A stretch of DNA of 23,446 nucleotides, taken from the NCBI GenBank assembly GCA_947254205.1, contig CAMYCE010000029.1:1-23446 (forward strand), in the 5' to 3' direction. Origin of the DNA: an uncultured Prevotellaceae bacterium. GTDB lineage: Bacteria; Bacteroidota; Bacteroidia; Bacteroidales; Muribaculaceae. The position numbers were made by a program, and so were the translations under genes. The first letter of the stretch is position 1, and the number at the start of each line of letters is the position of its first letter. Shown here one piece after another: positions 1 to 6,550 of the stretch. Under the pieces are notes generated by a model. It was not told where the DNA came from. It did not search any database and worked only from the letters and a program-made list of their open reading frames with translations.

Positions 1-47
1 GAGATTGCCTCTTGTCTCGTGGGCTCGGAGATGTGTATAAGAGACAG
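1..47 (+). other. Illumina Nextera i7 adapter left on the contig end (artefact)
   Basis: Bases 14-47 match the 34-nt Nextera read-2 transposase adapter, ending in the Tn5 mosaic end at 29-47. Bases 6-13 (TGCCTCTT) fit an 8-nt i7 index; I recall this as the adapter-strand form of index N711. Bases 1-5 (GAGAT) fit the end of the i7 flow-cell arm. The order arm, index, adapter, mosaic end is that of a library molecule, so genomic sequence starts at about base 48. No feature should be called across this junction. The adapter match is from memory, but it is long and contiguous. Confidence 0.97.
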
Positions 48-240
48 GGCGTATGCCCAATGCGATAGCGAGCCTCGCCATACACATCAACAAAAGAACA
101 ATTTTTTCGCATTGCTTTATGATTGGCAAGACCAAAGTTGATGCCTGCGCCAGCATCAAGTTGCCATTGCAAGTCGCTACTTGTGTATAAAAAAACGGAT
201 AAACAAAATTTATTTCACTTAAAAACAAATTATACCCCAT
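48..240 (-). CDS. Partial open frame, possible outer-membrane beta-barrel fragment
   Basis: A minus-strand frame is open from an ATG at 240-238 to the adapter junction at 48, about 64 codons, and has no visible end. The later part reads like coding sequence. It contains LDAGAGINFGLANH and DVYGEARYRIGH, with the alternating hydrophobic and small residues of a Bacteroidota outer-membrane beta-barrel strand. The first 18 or so codons are very AT-rich, and the ATG lies between the arms of a terminator-like hairpin (227-262). This start is therefore doubtful, and the fragment may be a broken gene or a chimeric join near base 187. I cannot name a family. A beta-barrel is a guess from composition only. 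Confidence 0.3.
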
Positions 241-262
241 AATATATTACAGGGTATAATTT
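227..262 (-). terminator. AT-rich intrinsic terminator-like hairpin
   Basis: There is a perfect 11-bp inverted repeat, 227-237 and 252-262 (AAATTATACCC / GGGTATAATTT), around a 14-nt loop. Read on the minus strand it is followed by TTTGTTTTT, as expected of an intrinsic terminator for transcription arriving from the BspA-like gene and the esterase remnant. The stem is AT-rich, so termination may be weak. It lies 25 bp past the stop of the esterase remnant. Confidence 0.5.
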
Positions 263-286
263 CAGGCACCAATAAAAATGGTGTTT

Positions 287-382
287 TTATTTCACATATT
301 TTTTGATGGCATCGCGCCAAATGAGGTAGCCCTCGCCCATGAGGTGCAGGCCATCGTTGGTGAGCCGTGCCTTGAGCTTGCC
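287..382 (-). pseudogene. 3' remnant of an SGNH esterase gene (duplicate of the end of the gene at 2846-3508)
   Basis: Bases 288-382 match 2847-2941, the 3' end of the intact SGNH esterase gene, with three mismatches in 95 bp (293, 365, 367). The copy keeps frame and stop codon and encodes 31 residues beginning GKLKARLTNDGLHLM. These include the C-terminal Asp-x-x-His of the SGNH catalytic site, but the rest of the enzyme is absent. The only residue change is Ser to Arg, and the stop is TAA instead of TAG. The fragment begins one base after the stop codon of the BspA-like gene, which suggests a duplication or recombination join exactly there. It cannot encode an active enzyme. Because the copies differ, it is not a simple duplicated read, although the nearby contig end calls for caution. 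Confidence 0.85.
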
Positions 383-383
383 A

Positions 384-2489
384 TTATTGCTTCATAACTT
401 TTATTCCATCAACAATATAAATGCCTTGGGGCAACTGGTCGAAAGAGCAATTGAACTTGACACCTTGCACATTGTAGATGCCTTGTGGCTTGGAATGGCA
501 TGTGTTGATAACAATCGCTTCACTGCCGGTGACGGCAACCTTTGTGAAATAGCCCGTCTTGGGGTTGGCCATGGTAGCATCAACCCTATTGGGGTTGAAA
601 GGTACTGCTCCCACAAGTTTGACGCATCCTTCAAACATTTTTTCGGATTTATCGCAAGTCCAACTATCGTTGCAATAAATAGTGCAAAGTTCACTACAGC
701 CACTAAACATGTTGGGCATTTTTTTAACGCTTTGTGTATTGAAATTAGAAATATTGAGCTGGTTGAGGGCACGACAACTACTAAACATGCTTCCCATGTC
801 GGTCACCTTTTGAGTGTTGAATTTAGAAACATCAATTGATAACAAGCTATTGCAAGAGCCAAACATGCCTCTCATGTTGGTCACATTTTGGGTGTCGAAG
901 CTGCTCACGTCAAGATTTTTCAAAACTCGGCAAACGCCAAACATGCCTCTCATGTTGGTTACAGCCGAAGTGTTGAATTGCGAAACATTGAGCTTGGCTA
1001 ACTCTTTGCAAGACCAAAACATATATTCCATGTTGGTGACATGGGCTGTGTTGAAGGTCGACAAGTCGAGTTGAGCGAGAGCAAAACAACTGTTAAACAT
1101 ATAGCTCATGTTGGTCACTGCCGAAGTGTTGAGGTGTTTTAGCCCCACCATTTCTTTCAAAGCAGTATAGAAGGAAAACCATTCACAGGTTGAAGTGGGA
1201 CGATAATCGCTAAATGAGGCATCAAACTCGACTTGAGTGGTTGTGGTGTTTTCGCTATAAGGCGTTCCTGCCCACGCAGGAGTTGCCCCTTGTGCCGGCA
1301 TGAGATAGGACATGCCCGAGCGCGACGATTTTTGGGTGTCGTAGTAGAAGGTGAGCACATTGCCGTTGCTCACAGCATAGGGGACATTGATTTTGGTGAA
1401 ATAGCCCGTCTCGGGGTTGGCCATGCTTGCATCGATTTTAAAGTCGTCAAATGGCACAGCTCCTTTGAGCTTTGAGCACCAAGCAAACATTTGACTTGAG
1501 TTTTCACATTCCCATGCATCGTTGCAGTAGATGGTGGTCAAGGCGCTGCAATAGTTAAACATGAAATACATGTCGATCACACTCTTGGTGCTGAAACTCG
1601 ACACATCGATAGAGGAGAGTTGCTCGCAACCGCTAAACATGGAGCTCATGTCGGTGACTTGGGCTGTGTTGAAGGTGGTGACGTTTAACTTGGTGAGGGC
1701 TTTGCACCAAGCAAACATGGAGTTCATGTTGGTGACCTGCTCGGTGTTGAAGTGTGACAAGTCGAGTGCCGGCAATGCATTGCAACCATTAAACATGCCA
1801 CTCATGTTGGTGACTCGCTGGGTGTTGAATGCTGAAATGTTGAGTTGGCTGAGAGAATCGCACCAAGCAAACATCGAGTTCATATCGGTGACATTATCGG
1901 TGTAAAATGCCGATAGGTCAAGTTTTTGAAGCGACTTGCAACCACTGAACATTGAACTCATGTTGGTGACATTGTCGGTGAAAAAGGTTGATAAATTGAG
2001 ATTTTTCAGTCGCTTGCAATTGGCAAACATGGAGTTCATGCTGGTGACTTTGGCTGTGTTGAAGGTCGACAAGTCGAGATTGACAAGTCGACTGCAACCC
2101 ACAAACATCGAGTCCATATTGGAAACCTCGGTTGTGTTGAGATTTTCAATGCCTTGAATGTCGCTTAACACTGCATAGCGAGCAAACCACTTGCTGGTGC
2201 TGGTGGGCTGATAATCCTTGAAAGAGGCGTCAAACACCACCTTGGTTGTGGTGTAGTTGGCTCCATCGGTCAAGTTCACCCAAGAGGGAACATCGGCCTG
2301 CGAGGAGATGGAGTGAATTGTACCCGGACGCGAAGCTCGATAGGCATCGTAGTAGAATGAAAGGGTGTTGTCGTTGGAAACGGCATAGGCTTCTTGAGTT
2401 TGTGCCTGTGCAGTGCTCGTTGCTGCAATCAAAACTGTAACCACAAGAGAGACTGCCAAGCGGAAAGAACTTAAAGTTTTTGGTTTCAT
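384..2489 (-). CDS. BspA-like surface protein with DUF285-type leucine-rich repeats
   Basis: This 701-residue protein starts with a signal peptide (about residues 1-30, cut near AQA). It then carries about 14 copies of a 23-24-residue unit of the form FNT-x-x-VTNM-x-x-MF-x-x-C-x-x-L-x-x-LDLS, the BspA/DUF285 surface repeat known from Bacteroidota, Mycoplasma and trichomonads. The C-terminus (GIYNVQGVKF, then GIYIVDGIKVMKQ) resembles the short tails of exported Bacteroidales proteins and may be a sorting signal. Related proteins bind host matrix proteins or other bacteria, so adhesion is likely by family, but the ligand cannot be read here. The ATG at 2489 directly precedes a clean signal peptide. 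No good promoter was found upstream, although a palindrome lies at 2664-2686. It is separated from the salvage cluster by a terminator at 2779-2814, so it is probably a separate unit. Confidence 0.9.
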   Translation of the reverse strand: MKPKTLSSFRLAVSLVVTVLIAATSTAQAQTQEAYAVSNDNTLSFYYDAYRASRPGTIHSISSQADVPSWVNLTDGANYTTTKVVFDASFKDYQPTSTSKWFARYAVLSDIQGIENLNTTEVSNMDSMFVGCSRLVNLDLSTFNTAKVTSMNSMFANCKRLKNLNLSTFFTDNVTNMSSMFSGCKSLQKLDLSAFYTDNVTDMNSMFAWCDSLSQLNISAFNTQRVTNMSGMFNGCNALPALDLSHFNTEQVTNMNSMFAWCKALTKLNVTTFNTAQVTDMSSMFSGCEQLSSIDVSSFSTKSVIDMYFMFNYCSALTTIYCNDAWECENSSQMFAWCSKLKGAVPFDDFKIDASMANPETGYFTKINVPYAVSNGNVLTFYYDTQKSSRSGMSYLMPAQGATPAWAGTPYSENTTTTQVEFDASFSDYRPTSTCEWFSFYTALKEMVGLKHLNTSAVTNMSYMFNSCFALAQLDLSTFNTAHVTNMEYMFWSCKELAKLNVSQFNTSAVTNMRGMFGVCRVLKNLDVSSFDTQNVTNMRGMFGSCNSLLSIDVSKFNTQKVTDMGSMFSSCRALNQLNISNFNTQSVKKMPNMFSGCSELCTIYCNDSWTCDKSEKMFEGCVKLVGAVPFNPNRVDATMANPKTGYFTKVAVTGSEAIVINTCHSKPQGIYNVQGVKFNCSFDQLPQGIYIVDGIKVMKQ
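534..2387 (-). repeat. Two-cassette internal duplication inside the BspA-like gene
   Basis: The protein consists of two homologous halves. Residues 35-370 (1380-2387) begin YAVSNDNTL and hold about eight BspA units. Residues 371 to about 652 (534-1379) begin YAVSNGNVL and hold about six. Each half has the same order: a YAVSN...FYYD opening, a TTT-x-V-FDASF-x-DY-x-PTST stretch, the repeats, a degenerate unit with TIYCND, and a closing MANP-x-TGYFTK. The gene therefore grew by duplicating the whole cassette, followed by gain or loss of single repeats. Confidence 0.85.
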
Positions 2490-2663
2490 AAAGTTTTAGT
2501 TTAATAAAAGTTCGACAATTTATATGTTTGTCATTTTTCTTGGGAATGCAATGCTACGTCGTTTTGCGCTTGATCGTCAAGAGTGTTAGGTCTTAACTTC
2601 GTTGATGAAGTCAAATGCCATTGTATCAATATCATTCTTTTTTCTCATATCACATTTTTAAGG

Positions 2664-2686
2664 GTTTGACAACAAAGTTGTCAAAC
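2664..2686. promoter_or_regulatory. Perfect 23-bp palindrome, possible operator
   Basis: GTTTGACAAC (2664-2673) and GTTGTCAAAC (2677-2686) are perfect 10-bp arms around AAA. Neither strand has a following U-tract, so an intrinsic terminator is unlikely. Its place about 175 bp upstream of the BspA-like start fits a dimeric repressor or activator site, or a structured leader. The regulator is unknown. Confidence 0.4.
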
Positions 2687-2778
2687 TACATTTAGTTTAA
2701 CAGGAATCAGTATTACAAATTTACGAATTAAAAGCAAATAATCCAATATACAAACATTTTTTCTTACAATATAAAAAT

Positions 2779-2814
2779 AAATTGCACTCTACTGGCATGA
2801 ATAGAGTGCAATTT
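2779..2814 (-). terminator. Intrinsic terminator of the murQ-esterase unit
   Basis: Perfect 13-bp arms at 2779-2791 and 2802-2814 surround a 10-nt loop. Read on the minus strand, the stem is followed by ATTTTTATA, a usable U-tract. It lies 32 bp past the stop codon of the SGNH esterase gene and so closes the salvage cluster. Its core TTGCACTCT / AGAGTGCAA also occurs in the hairpin at 17784-17836. Confidence 0.85.
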
Positions 2815-2845
2815 GTTATTTTTAGAGATCGATGTATCGTAATGC

Positions 2846-3508
2846 CTATTTTACATATTTTTTGATGGCATCGCGCCAAATGAGGTAGCCCTCGCCCATG
2901 AGGTGCAGGCCATCGTTGGTGAGGCTTGCCTTGAGCTTGCCCTTGTCGTCGACAAAGAGCTGATAGAGGTTGATCCACGTGATGCCTTGTCGCTTTGCCA
3001 TGCGCTCAAGAGCGGCATTGCCCTCAACCACCACATGCTCGCGGTCTTTGAGGTTTTTCCACAGGCGCACATCGTTGTTAAACGGCAACATGCTTTGCAG
3101 GTAGATTTTGGTGCGAGGCGAGCGATTTTTGATGAGCACCACGAGTTTTTCCATGGCTCGTGCTATGCTGTCGCCACTCACGCCATGCGACACATCGTTG
3201 ACCCCACTCAAAATAAAAATCTTGCGAGGTTGCCCCTTCAATATGGGCTCCATGCGCTCATAGCAACCTTGCACAATGTCGCCCACAATGCCCCGATTTT
3301 TCACATGTCGATTGTCCAACAACTCGTTCCACTCGCCACCATCGGTGAGGCTGTTGCCCAGCATGATGATGTCGTTGCGCCCAATGGGGAGCACATCAAA
3401 GAGGGTGGCACGGCGGCCATAATAAACGTCGGTGTTGGCTGTGCGGTGCTGCGCCCAAACCGGGCAAGCAAGCAAGGCACACACTGCCAATAATAGATAT
3501 TTCTTCAT
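2846..3508 (-). CDS. Secreted SGNH/GDSL-family esterase
   Basis: This 220-residue protein has a signal peptide (residues 1-20, MKKYLLLAVCALLACPVWAQ) and then an SGNH hydrolase fold. Block I is GNSLTDGGEW with nucleophile Ser53, block II is NRGIVGD, block III is GVND with Asn104, and block V is DGLHL with Asp199 and His202. The full catalytic set is present. I chose the ATG at 3508 over an upstream start at 3538 because it begins the signal peptide and clears the stop of murQ (20-bp gap). Members of this family remove acetyl groups or fatty acids from sugars. Beside murQ, de-O-acetylation of cell-wall amino sugars in the periplasm is a reasonable inference, but no substrate is shown. A near-identical copy of its last 31 codons lies at 287-382. 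Confidence 0.92.
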   Translation of the reverse strand: MKKYLLLAVCALLACPVWAQHRTANTDVYYGRRATLFDVLPIGRNDIIMLGNSLTDGGEWNELLDNRHVKNRGIVGDIVQGCYERMEPILKGQPRKIFILSGVNDVSHGVSGDSIARAMEKLVVLIKNRSPRTKIYLQSMLPFNNDVRLWKNLKDREHVVVEGNAALERMAKRQGITWINLYQLFVDDKGKLKASLTNDGLHLMGEGYLIWRDAIKKYVK

Positions 3509-3528
3509 GACTATCACTATTAATCGAA

Positions 3529-4353
3529 CTAAACACATTTCTCACTGCGATAGGCATCGCAAGCCTTCTTGACCGAGCCGTGAAGCAGGAGCAGACGCTT
3601 GGCGTGCTCATAGTCGAGCCCCAACTCTTCGACCACCATGCGAGTGCCACGGTCCACGAGTTTCAGGTTGGAGAGCTGCATGTTCACCATTTTGTTACCT
3701 TTCACTCTCCCCATCTTGATCATGACACTGGTGGAAATCATGTTGCAGATGAGTTTTTGCCCTGTGCCCGACTTCATGCGCGAGCTGCCTGTTACATATT
3801 CGGGTCCTACAATCATTTCAATGGCAATCTCGGCTGCCTCGCTAATGGGGGCATCGGGGTTGCTGGTGATGGCGGCGGTGAGGCACCCATGGGCACGAGC
3901 TGCCTGCAAAGCACCAATCACATAGGGGGTTGTGCCCGATGCGGCAATGCCCACAACCGTGTCGTTGGGGGTGATGTGATATTGTTGCAAGTCTTTCCAG
4001 CCCTGCTCGGTGTCGTCTTCGGCATTTTCAACGGCATTGCGCAATGCCGTGTCGCCACCGGCAATAATGCCTATAATCCAACCGGGCTCCATGCCAAATG
4101 TGGGGGGAATTTCGCTGGCATCGAGCACTCCCAAACGCCCCGATGTGCCGGCTCCCATATAGAAGAGCCGGCCTCCCTTTTTCATGCGCTCAACAATGCC
4201 TGTCACCAGTTTCTCGATGTGAGGAATGGCCAGTGCCACAGCATCGGCAATTTTGTGATCTTCTTGGTTGATCTCGGTGAGAAGTTCAAGAACCGATTTC
4301 TTTTCTAAATCGTTGTAGAGCGAGTTTTGCTCGCTGATTTTTACAAAAGCCAT
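3529..4353 (-). CDS. murQ: N-acetylmuramic acid 6-phosphate etherase (MurQ)
   Basis: MurQ cleaves the lactyl ether of MurNAc-6-phosphate in the cytoplasm, giving GlcNAc-6-phosphate and D-lactate. The 274-residue protein has the family's SIS (sugar isomerase) fold. Visible motifs are GAGTSGRLGVLDASEIPPTFG (residues 67-87), AGGDTALRNAVENAEDD (98-114) and SSRMKSGTGQKLICNM later on. Glu81 and Glu112 correspond to the catalytic pair reported as Glu83 and Glu114 in Escherichia coli MurQ; that correspondence is mine from memory of the E. coli protein. The protein is slightly shorter than the roughly 300-residue E. coli form but appears complete. It lies 143 bp downstream of a BadF-type kinase, which would supply its substrate, and 20 bp upstream of the SGNH esterase. 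Confidence 0.97.
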   Translation of the reverse strand: MAFVKISEQNSLYNDLEKKSVLELLTEINQEDHKIADAVALAIPHIEKLVTGIVERMKKGGRLFYMGAGTSGRLGVLDASEIPPTFGMEPGWIIGIIAGGDTALRNAVENAEDDTEQGWKDLQQYHITPNDTVVGIAASGTTPYVIGALQAARAHGCLTAAITSNPDAPISEAAEIAIEMIVGPEYVTGSSRMKSGTGQKLICNMISTSVMIKMGRVKGNKMVNMQLSNLKLVDRGTRMVVEELGLDYEHAKRLLLLHGSVKKACDAYRSEKCV

Positions 4354-4384
4354 ATTTTGCTAATTAAGTCAAAACCAACAAATA

Positions 4385-4433
4385 GGGTGAACTGCCATTG
4401 ACTGAGCAGTCATCGACTTGTTGCAGTTCACCC
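4385..4433 (-). terminator. Hairpin between the kinase and murQ, possible partial terminator or attenuator
   Basis: Perfect 11-bp arms GGGTGAACTGC (4385-4395) and GCAGTTCACCC (4423-4433) enclose a 27-nt loop with its own 5-bp stem (4399-4403 with 4408-4412). On the minus strand the stem is followed by TATTTGTTGGTTTTG, a poor U-tract. It sits in the only sizeable gap of the salvage cluster, 31 bp before the murQ ATG. Partial termination or mRNA stabilisation would give murQ and the esterase a different dose from the genes before them. Confidence 0.5.
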
Positions 4434-4496
4434 AAGTCTAAATTTTTAAAGTACTATTTCACCAAAAAAAATGGGGGAAGGTGGAAAAAACATCCA

Positions 4497-5342
4497 TCAC
4501 TCGCCACCATGAAACTTGATGAGCCCTTCCATGGGGTCTTGAATCACATTGCCCACGGTGATGCCACGCTGCTGTGCCGCCTCAATGAGCGTTGCCTTGG
4601 CATAGAAAGCAATTGAGCCCACAAAGTTGCAAGGCAACTGCTGATAGCCTGCATAGCTCTCAACGTTGCGCACAAAAAAAGCTGTGAAAGCGCGCAACAC
4701 CAATGCATGAATCGAGGGATCCTCGATGTTGCGCACAAGAAATGGAGCAAATTGAGCCAAGAAACGATTGGCGGCAGGCTTGCGATACACACGGTCGATG
4801 ATGGTGTTGCGATCGAGCTGATACTCGGTGAGGAATTTCTCGCACAGGTGGTCGGGGAGTTGTTTCTTGAGCACATCGCCCACGAGCAACTTGCCCAGCA
4901 CGGCACCACTGCCCTCATCGCCCAAGATATAGCCCAGTGGCGACACGTTGTCGACCACATTTTCGCCGTCGTAGTAGCACGAGTTGGACCCTGTGCCCAT
5001 GATGCAGGCAATGCCGGGCTTGCGACCACACAAGGCGCGGGCTGCCGCCAGCAAGTCGCTTGCCACTTCAATTTTGGAGGCTGTGGAAATATTGGCCTTC
5101 AAGGCGTTGACAACTTGATGCTTAATCTCGTCGGAGATAATGCCGGCACCATAGTAGTAGATTTCGTCGACCTTATAGTTGGCAATGTGGGGCATTAACT
5201 CTTCTTTGATGCACTCGGTCATTTCTTCTTCGGTCATGAGCAAAGCGTTCATGCCCGTGGTGAAAATTTGTGCAACCTTTTCATTTCCGTTGAGCAGGCA
5301 CCAATCAATTTTGGTAGATCCGCAGTCAGCAATTAAAATCAT
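4497..5342 (-). CDS. BadF/BadG-family amino-sugar kinase, MurK-like
   Basis: This 281-residue ASKHA-fold kinase of the BadF/BadG/BcrA/BcrD family has all the usual sites. Phosphate-1 is ADCGSTKIDW (residues 5-14, Asp6), SDLLAAARAL (96-105) contains a probable catalytic Asp97, phosphate-2 is GTGSNS (116-121), and a connecting motif PLGYILGDEGSG ends at 146. Relatives phosphorylate GlcNAc and/or MurNAc at O6. Its position between a MurT-like membrane protein and murQ makes MurNAc the likely substrate, as for MurK of Tannerella forsythia, but GlcNAc kinase activity cannot be excluded. The ATG at 5342 is 17 bp after the previous stop, so it is probably cotranscribed. A paralog with an altered phosphate-1 motif lies at 16789-17640. 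Confidence 0.9.
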   Translation of the reverse strand: MILIADCGSTKIDWCLLNGNEKVAQIFTTGMNALLMTEEEMTECIKEELMPHIANYKVDEIYYYGAGIISDEIKHQVVNALKANISTASKIEVASDLLAAARALCGRKPGIACIMGTGSNSCYYDGENVVDNVSPLGYILGDEGSGAVLGKLLVGDVLKKQLPDHLCEKFLTEYQLDRNTIIDRVYRKPAANRFLAQFAPFLVRNIEDPSIHALVLRAFTAFFVRNVESYAGYQQLPCNFVGSIAFYAKATLIEAAQQRGITVGNVIQDPMEGLIKFHGGE

Positions 5343-5359
5343 GTTGTTTTCGTGTTATT

Positions 5360-6529
5360 TTAGAGTTTGATATATATTTTTTTCTTGTAGAGCACATAGC
5401 CCGCCAGCCAGCAAATGCCCACAAAGGAGAGCGCATAAAGGCAAGAGGCAGCCTCGGGCGAAGTGGTGAGAGCCTTGCACAAGTCGTGCAATAGAGAGTG
5501 ACAAGTGATGTGATCGCCAGCCTCGGTGGTGCCCAGTTGCACAGCACCAAAGGCAATAGCCAAAATCGTGCCCACCAAGTAGCAGAACAAGGGGTTCACA
5601 CCAAAGGCCTGAAAGAAATGGCACCAGCGTTGATGCCCCTTGACGTCGATGACATAGATGAGCAAGGCCAACACACTCGATGCAAGGCCACAGGTGATGA
5701 GCACAAAGGTGGTTGACCACATTTTCTTGCCACATGGTATGCCATAGCTCAACAACCACCCACCCAGCAGCAGGCTAAAGCCCAGCACTGCAATTTTGGC
5801 AATGCGCTCGGTGTTGTCGCGATAGTCCATGATGATTTTTCCCACCATGAAGCCAATGAGCACATGGGCAATGCAGGGCAAGGTGCTCAACACGCCTTCG
5901 GGGTCGATAGCGAGCCTCATGCCTTCCACTGTTTCGTGATACATGTGGCCCGTGCCCAGCATCACATGGTCCACACGAGCCAAAATATTGCTCAAGGCAA
6001 AATCATAGCCTCCACACGTGCCCAAAATCAAGGCATAAACGGCCAAAATGCCAGCAATGAGCCACGGCATGAAACGATGCCTGACCAGCACAGCTGCCAG
6101 CGAGCCAAAGAAGTAGACCAAGGCAAGGCGTTGAAACACGCCCAAGATGCGCAAATGGGAGAAACCGTCGAGCGTGAGAATTTGCCCCCACGACAAATCG
6201 GGATTGTAGAGACCACGCAAAAAATAGCCAAACCATTGAACAGCCCAGCCAATGAGAAACAAGAGCACCGAGCGGCGCACTATTTTTTTCATGAGGTCGC
6301 CCGAAAGCCGAAAGTCAAACTTGCGCAACGAGAAAAACATCGACACGCCCATCACAAAGACAAAGAAGGGAAAAACCAAATCGGTGGGTGTGAGTCCTAT
6401 CCACTCGGCATGTTCCAGTGGACTATAAATGTGTGACCATGAGCCGGGATTATTAACCAGCAACATGCCTGCAATGGTGATGCCTCGCAAAATGTCGAGC
6501 GAAAGAAGTCGTTTACTTTGATTTGCCAT
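5360..6529 (-). CDS. DUF5009 / HGSNAT-like multipass membrane protein (NagX or MurT type)
   Basis: This 389-residue integral membrane protein has about ten hydrophobic segments. Its N-terminus LSLDILRGITIAGMLLVNN and the stretch HAEWIGLTPTDLVFPFFVF are typical of the DUF5009/COG4299 family related to lysosomal heparan-alpha-glucosaminide N-acetyltransferase. His40, in EHAEWIGLT, falls where the human enzyme has its active-site histidine (alignment by eye). Bacterial relatives such as NagX occur in GlcNAc-use clusters. I recall that the Tannerella forsythia MurNAc transporter MurT, next to murK and murQ, is of this kind; that link should be verified. Transport of MurNAc across the inner membrane or transmembrane acetylation of an amino sugar are both possible. 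Gaps of 21 bp to namZ and 17 bp to the kinase indicate one operon. Confidence 0.88.
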   Translation of the reverse strand: MANQSKRLLSLDILRGITIAGMLLVNNPGSWSHIYSPLEHAEWIGLTPTDLVFPFFVFVMGVSMFFSLRKFDFRLSGDLMKKIVRRSVLLFLIGWAVQWFGYFLRGLYNPDLSWGQILTLDGFSHLRILGVFQRLALVYFFGSLAAVLVRHRFMPWLIAGILAVYALILGTCGGYDFALSNILARVDHVMLGTGHMYHETVEGMRLAIDPEGVLSTLPCIAHVLIGFMVGKIIMDYRDNTERIAKIAVLGFSLLLGGWLLSYGIPCGKKMWSTTFVLITCGLASSVLALLIYVIDVKGHQRWCHFFQAFGVNPLFCYLVGTILAIAFGAVQLGTTEAGDHITCHSLLHDLCKALTTSPEAASCLYALSFVGICWLAGYVLYKKKIYIKL

Positions 6530-6550
6530 TATTCAATTTTTGATGATGAA

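Larger units (their letters stand above)
2490..2845. other. 356-bp intergenic region between esterase and BspA-like genes
   Basis: No credible gene lies here. On the minus strand the region holds the terminator of the salvage cluster (2779-2814), then a 23-bp palindrome (2664-2686), then about 175 bp of AT-rich leader before the BspA-like ATG. I searched by eye for the Bacteroidota -7 motif TAnnTTTG and found no good match. No tRNA or other RNA gene was recognised. Confidence 0.6.

Noticed and set aside
267..283. CACCA/TGGTG hairpin followed by TTTTTATTT on the plus strand
   Set aside because: The stem is only 5 bp and no plus-strand gene precedes it; it may add to 3'-end structure but cannot be called a terminator.
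339..839. Plus-strand frame of 166 codons over the 3' end of the BspA-like gene
   Set aside because: It is a mirror of BspA repeats on the opposite strand and crosses the esterase remnant; not a plausible gene.
700..2160. Regular repeats about 70 bp apart resembling a CRISPR array
   Set aside because: The period and variation match translated 23-24-residue BspA units in one open frame; there are no identical repeats with unique spacers and no cas genes.
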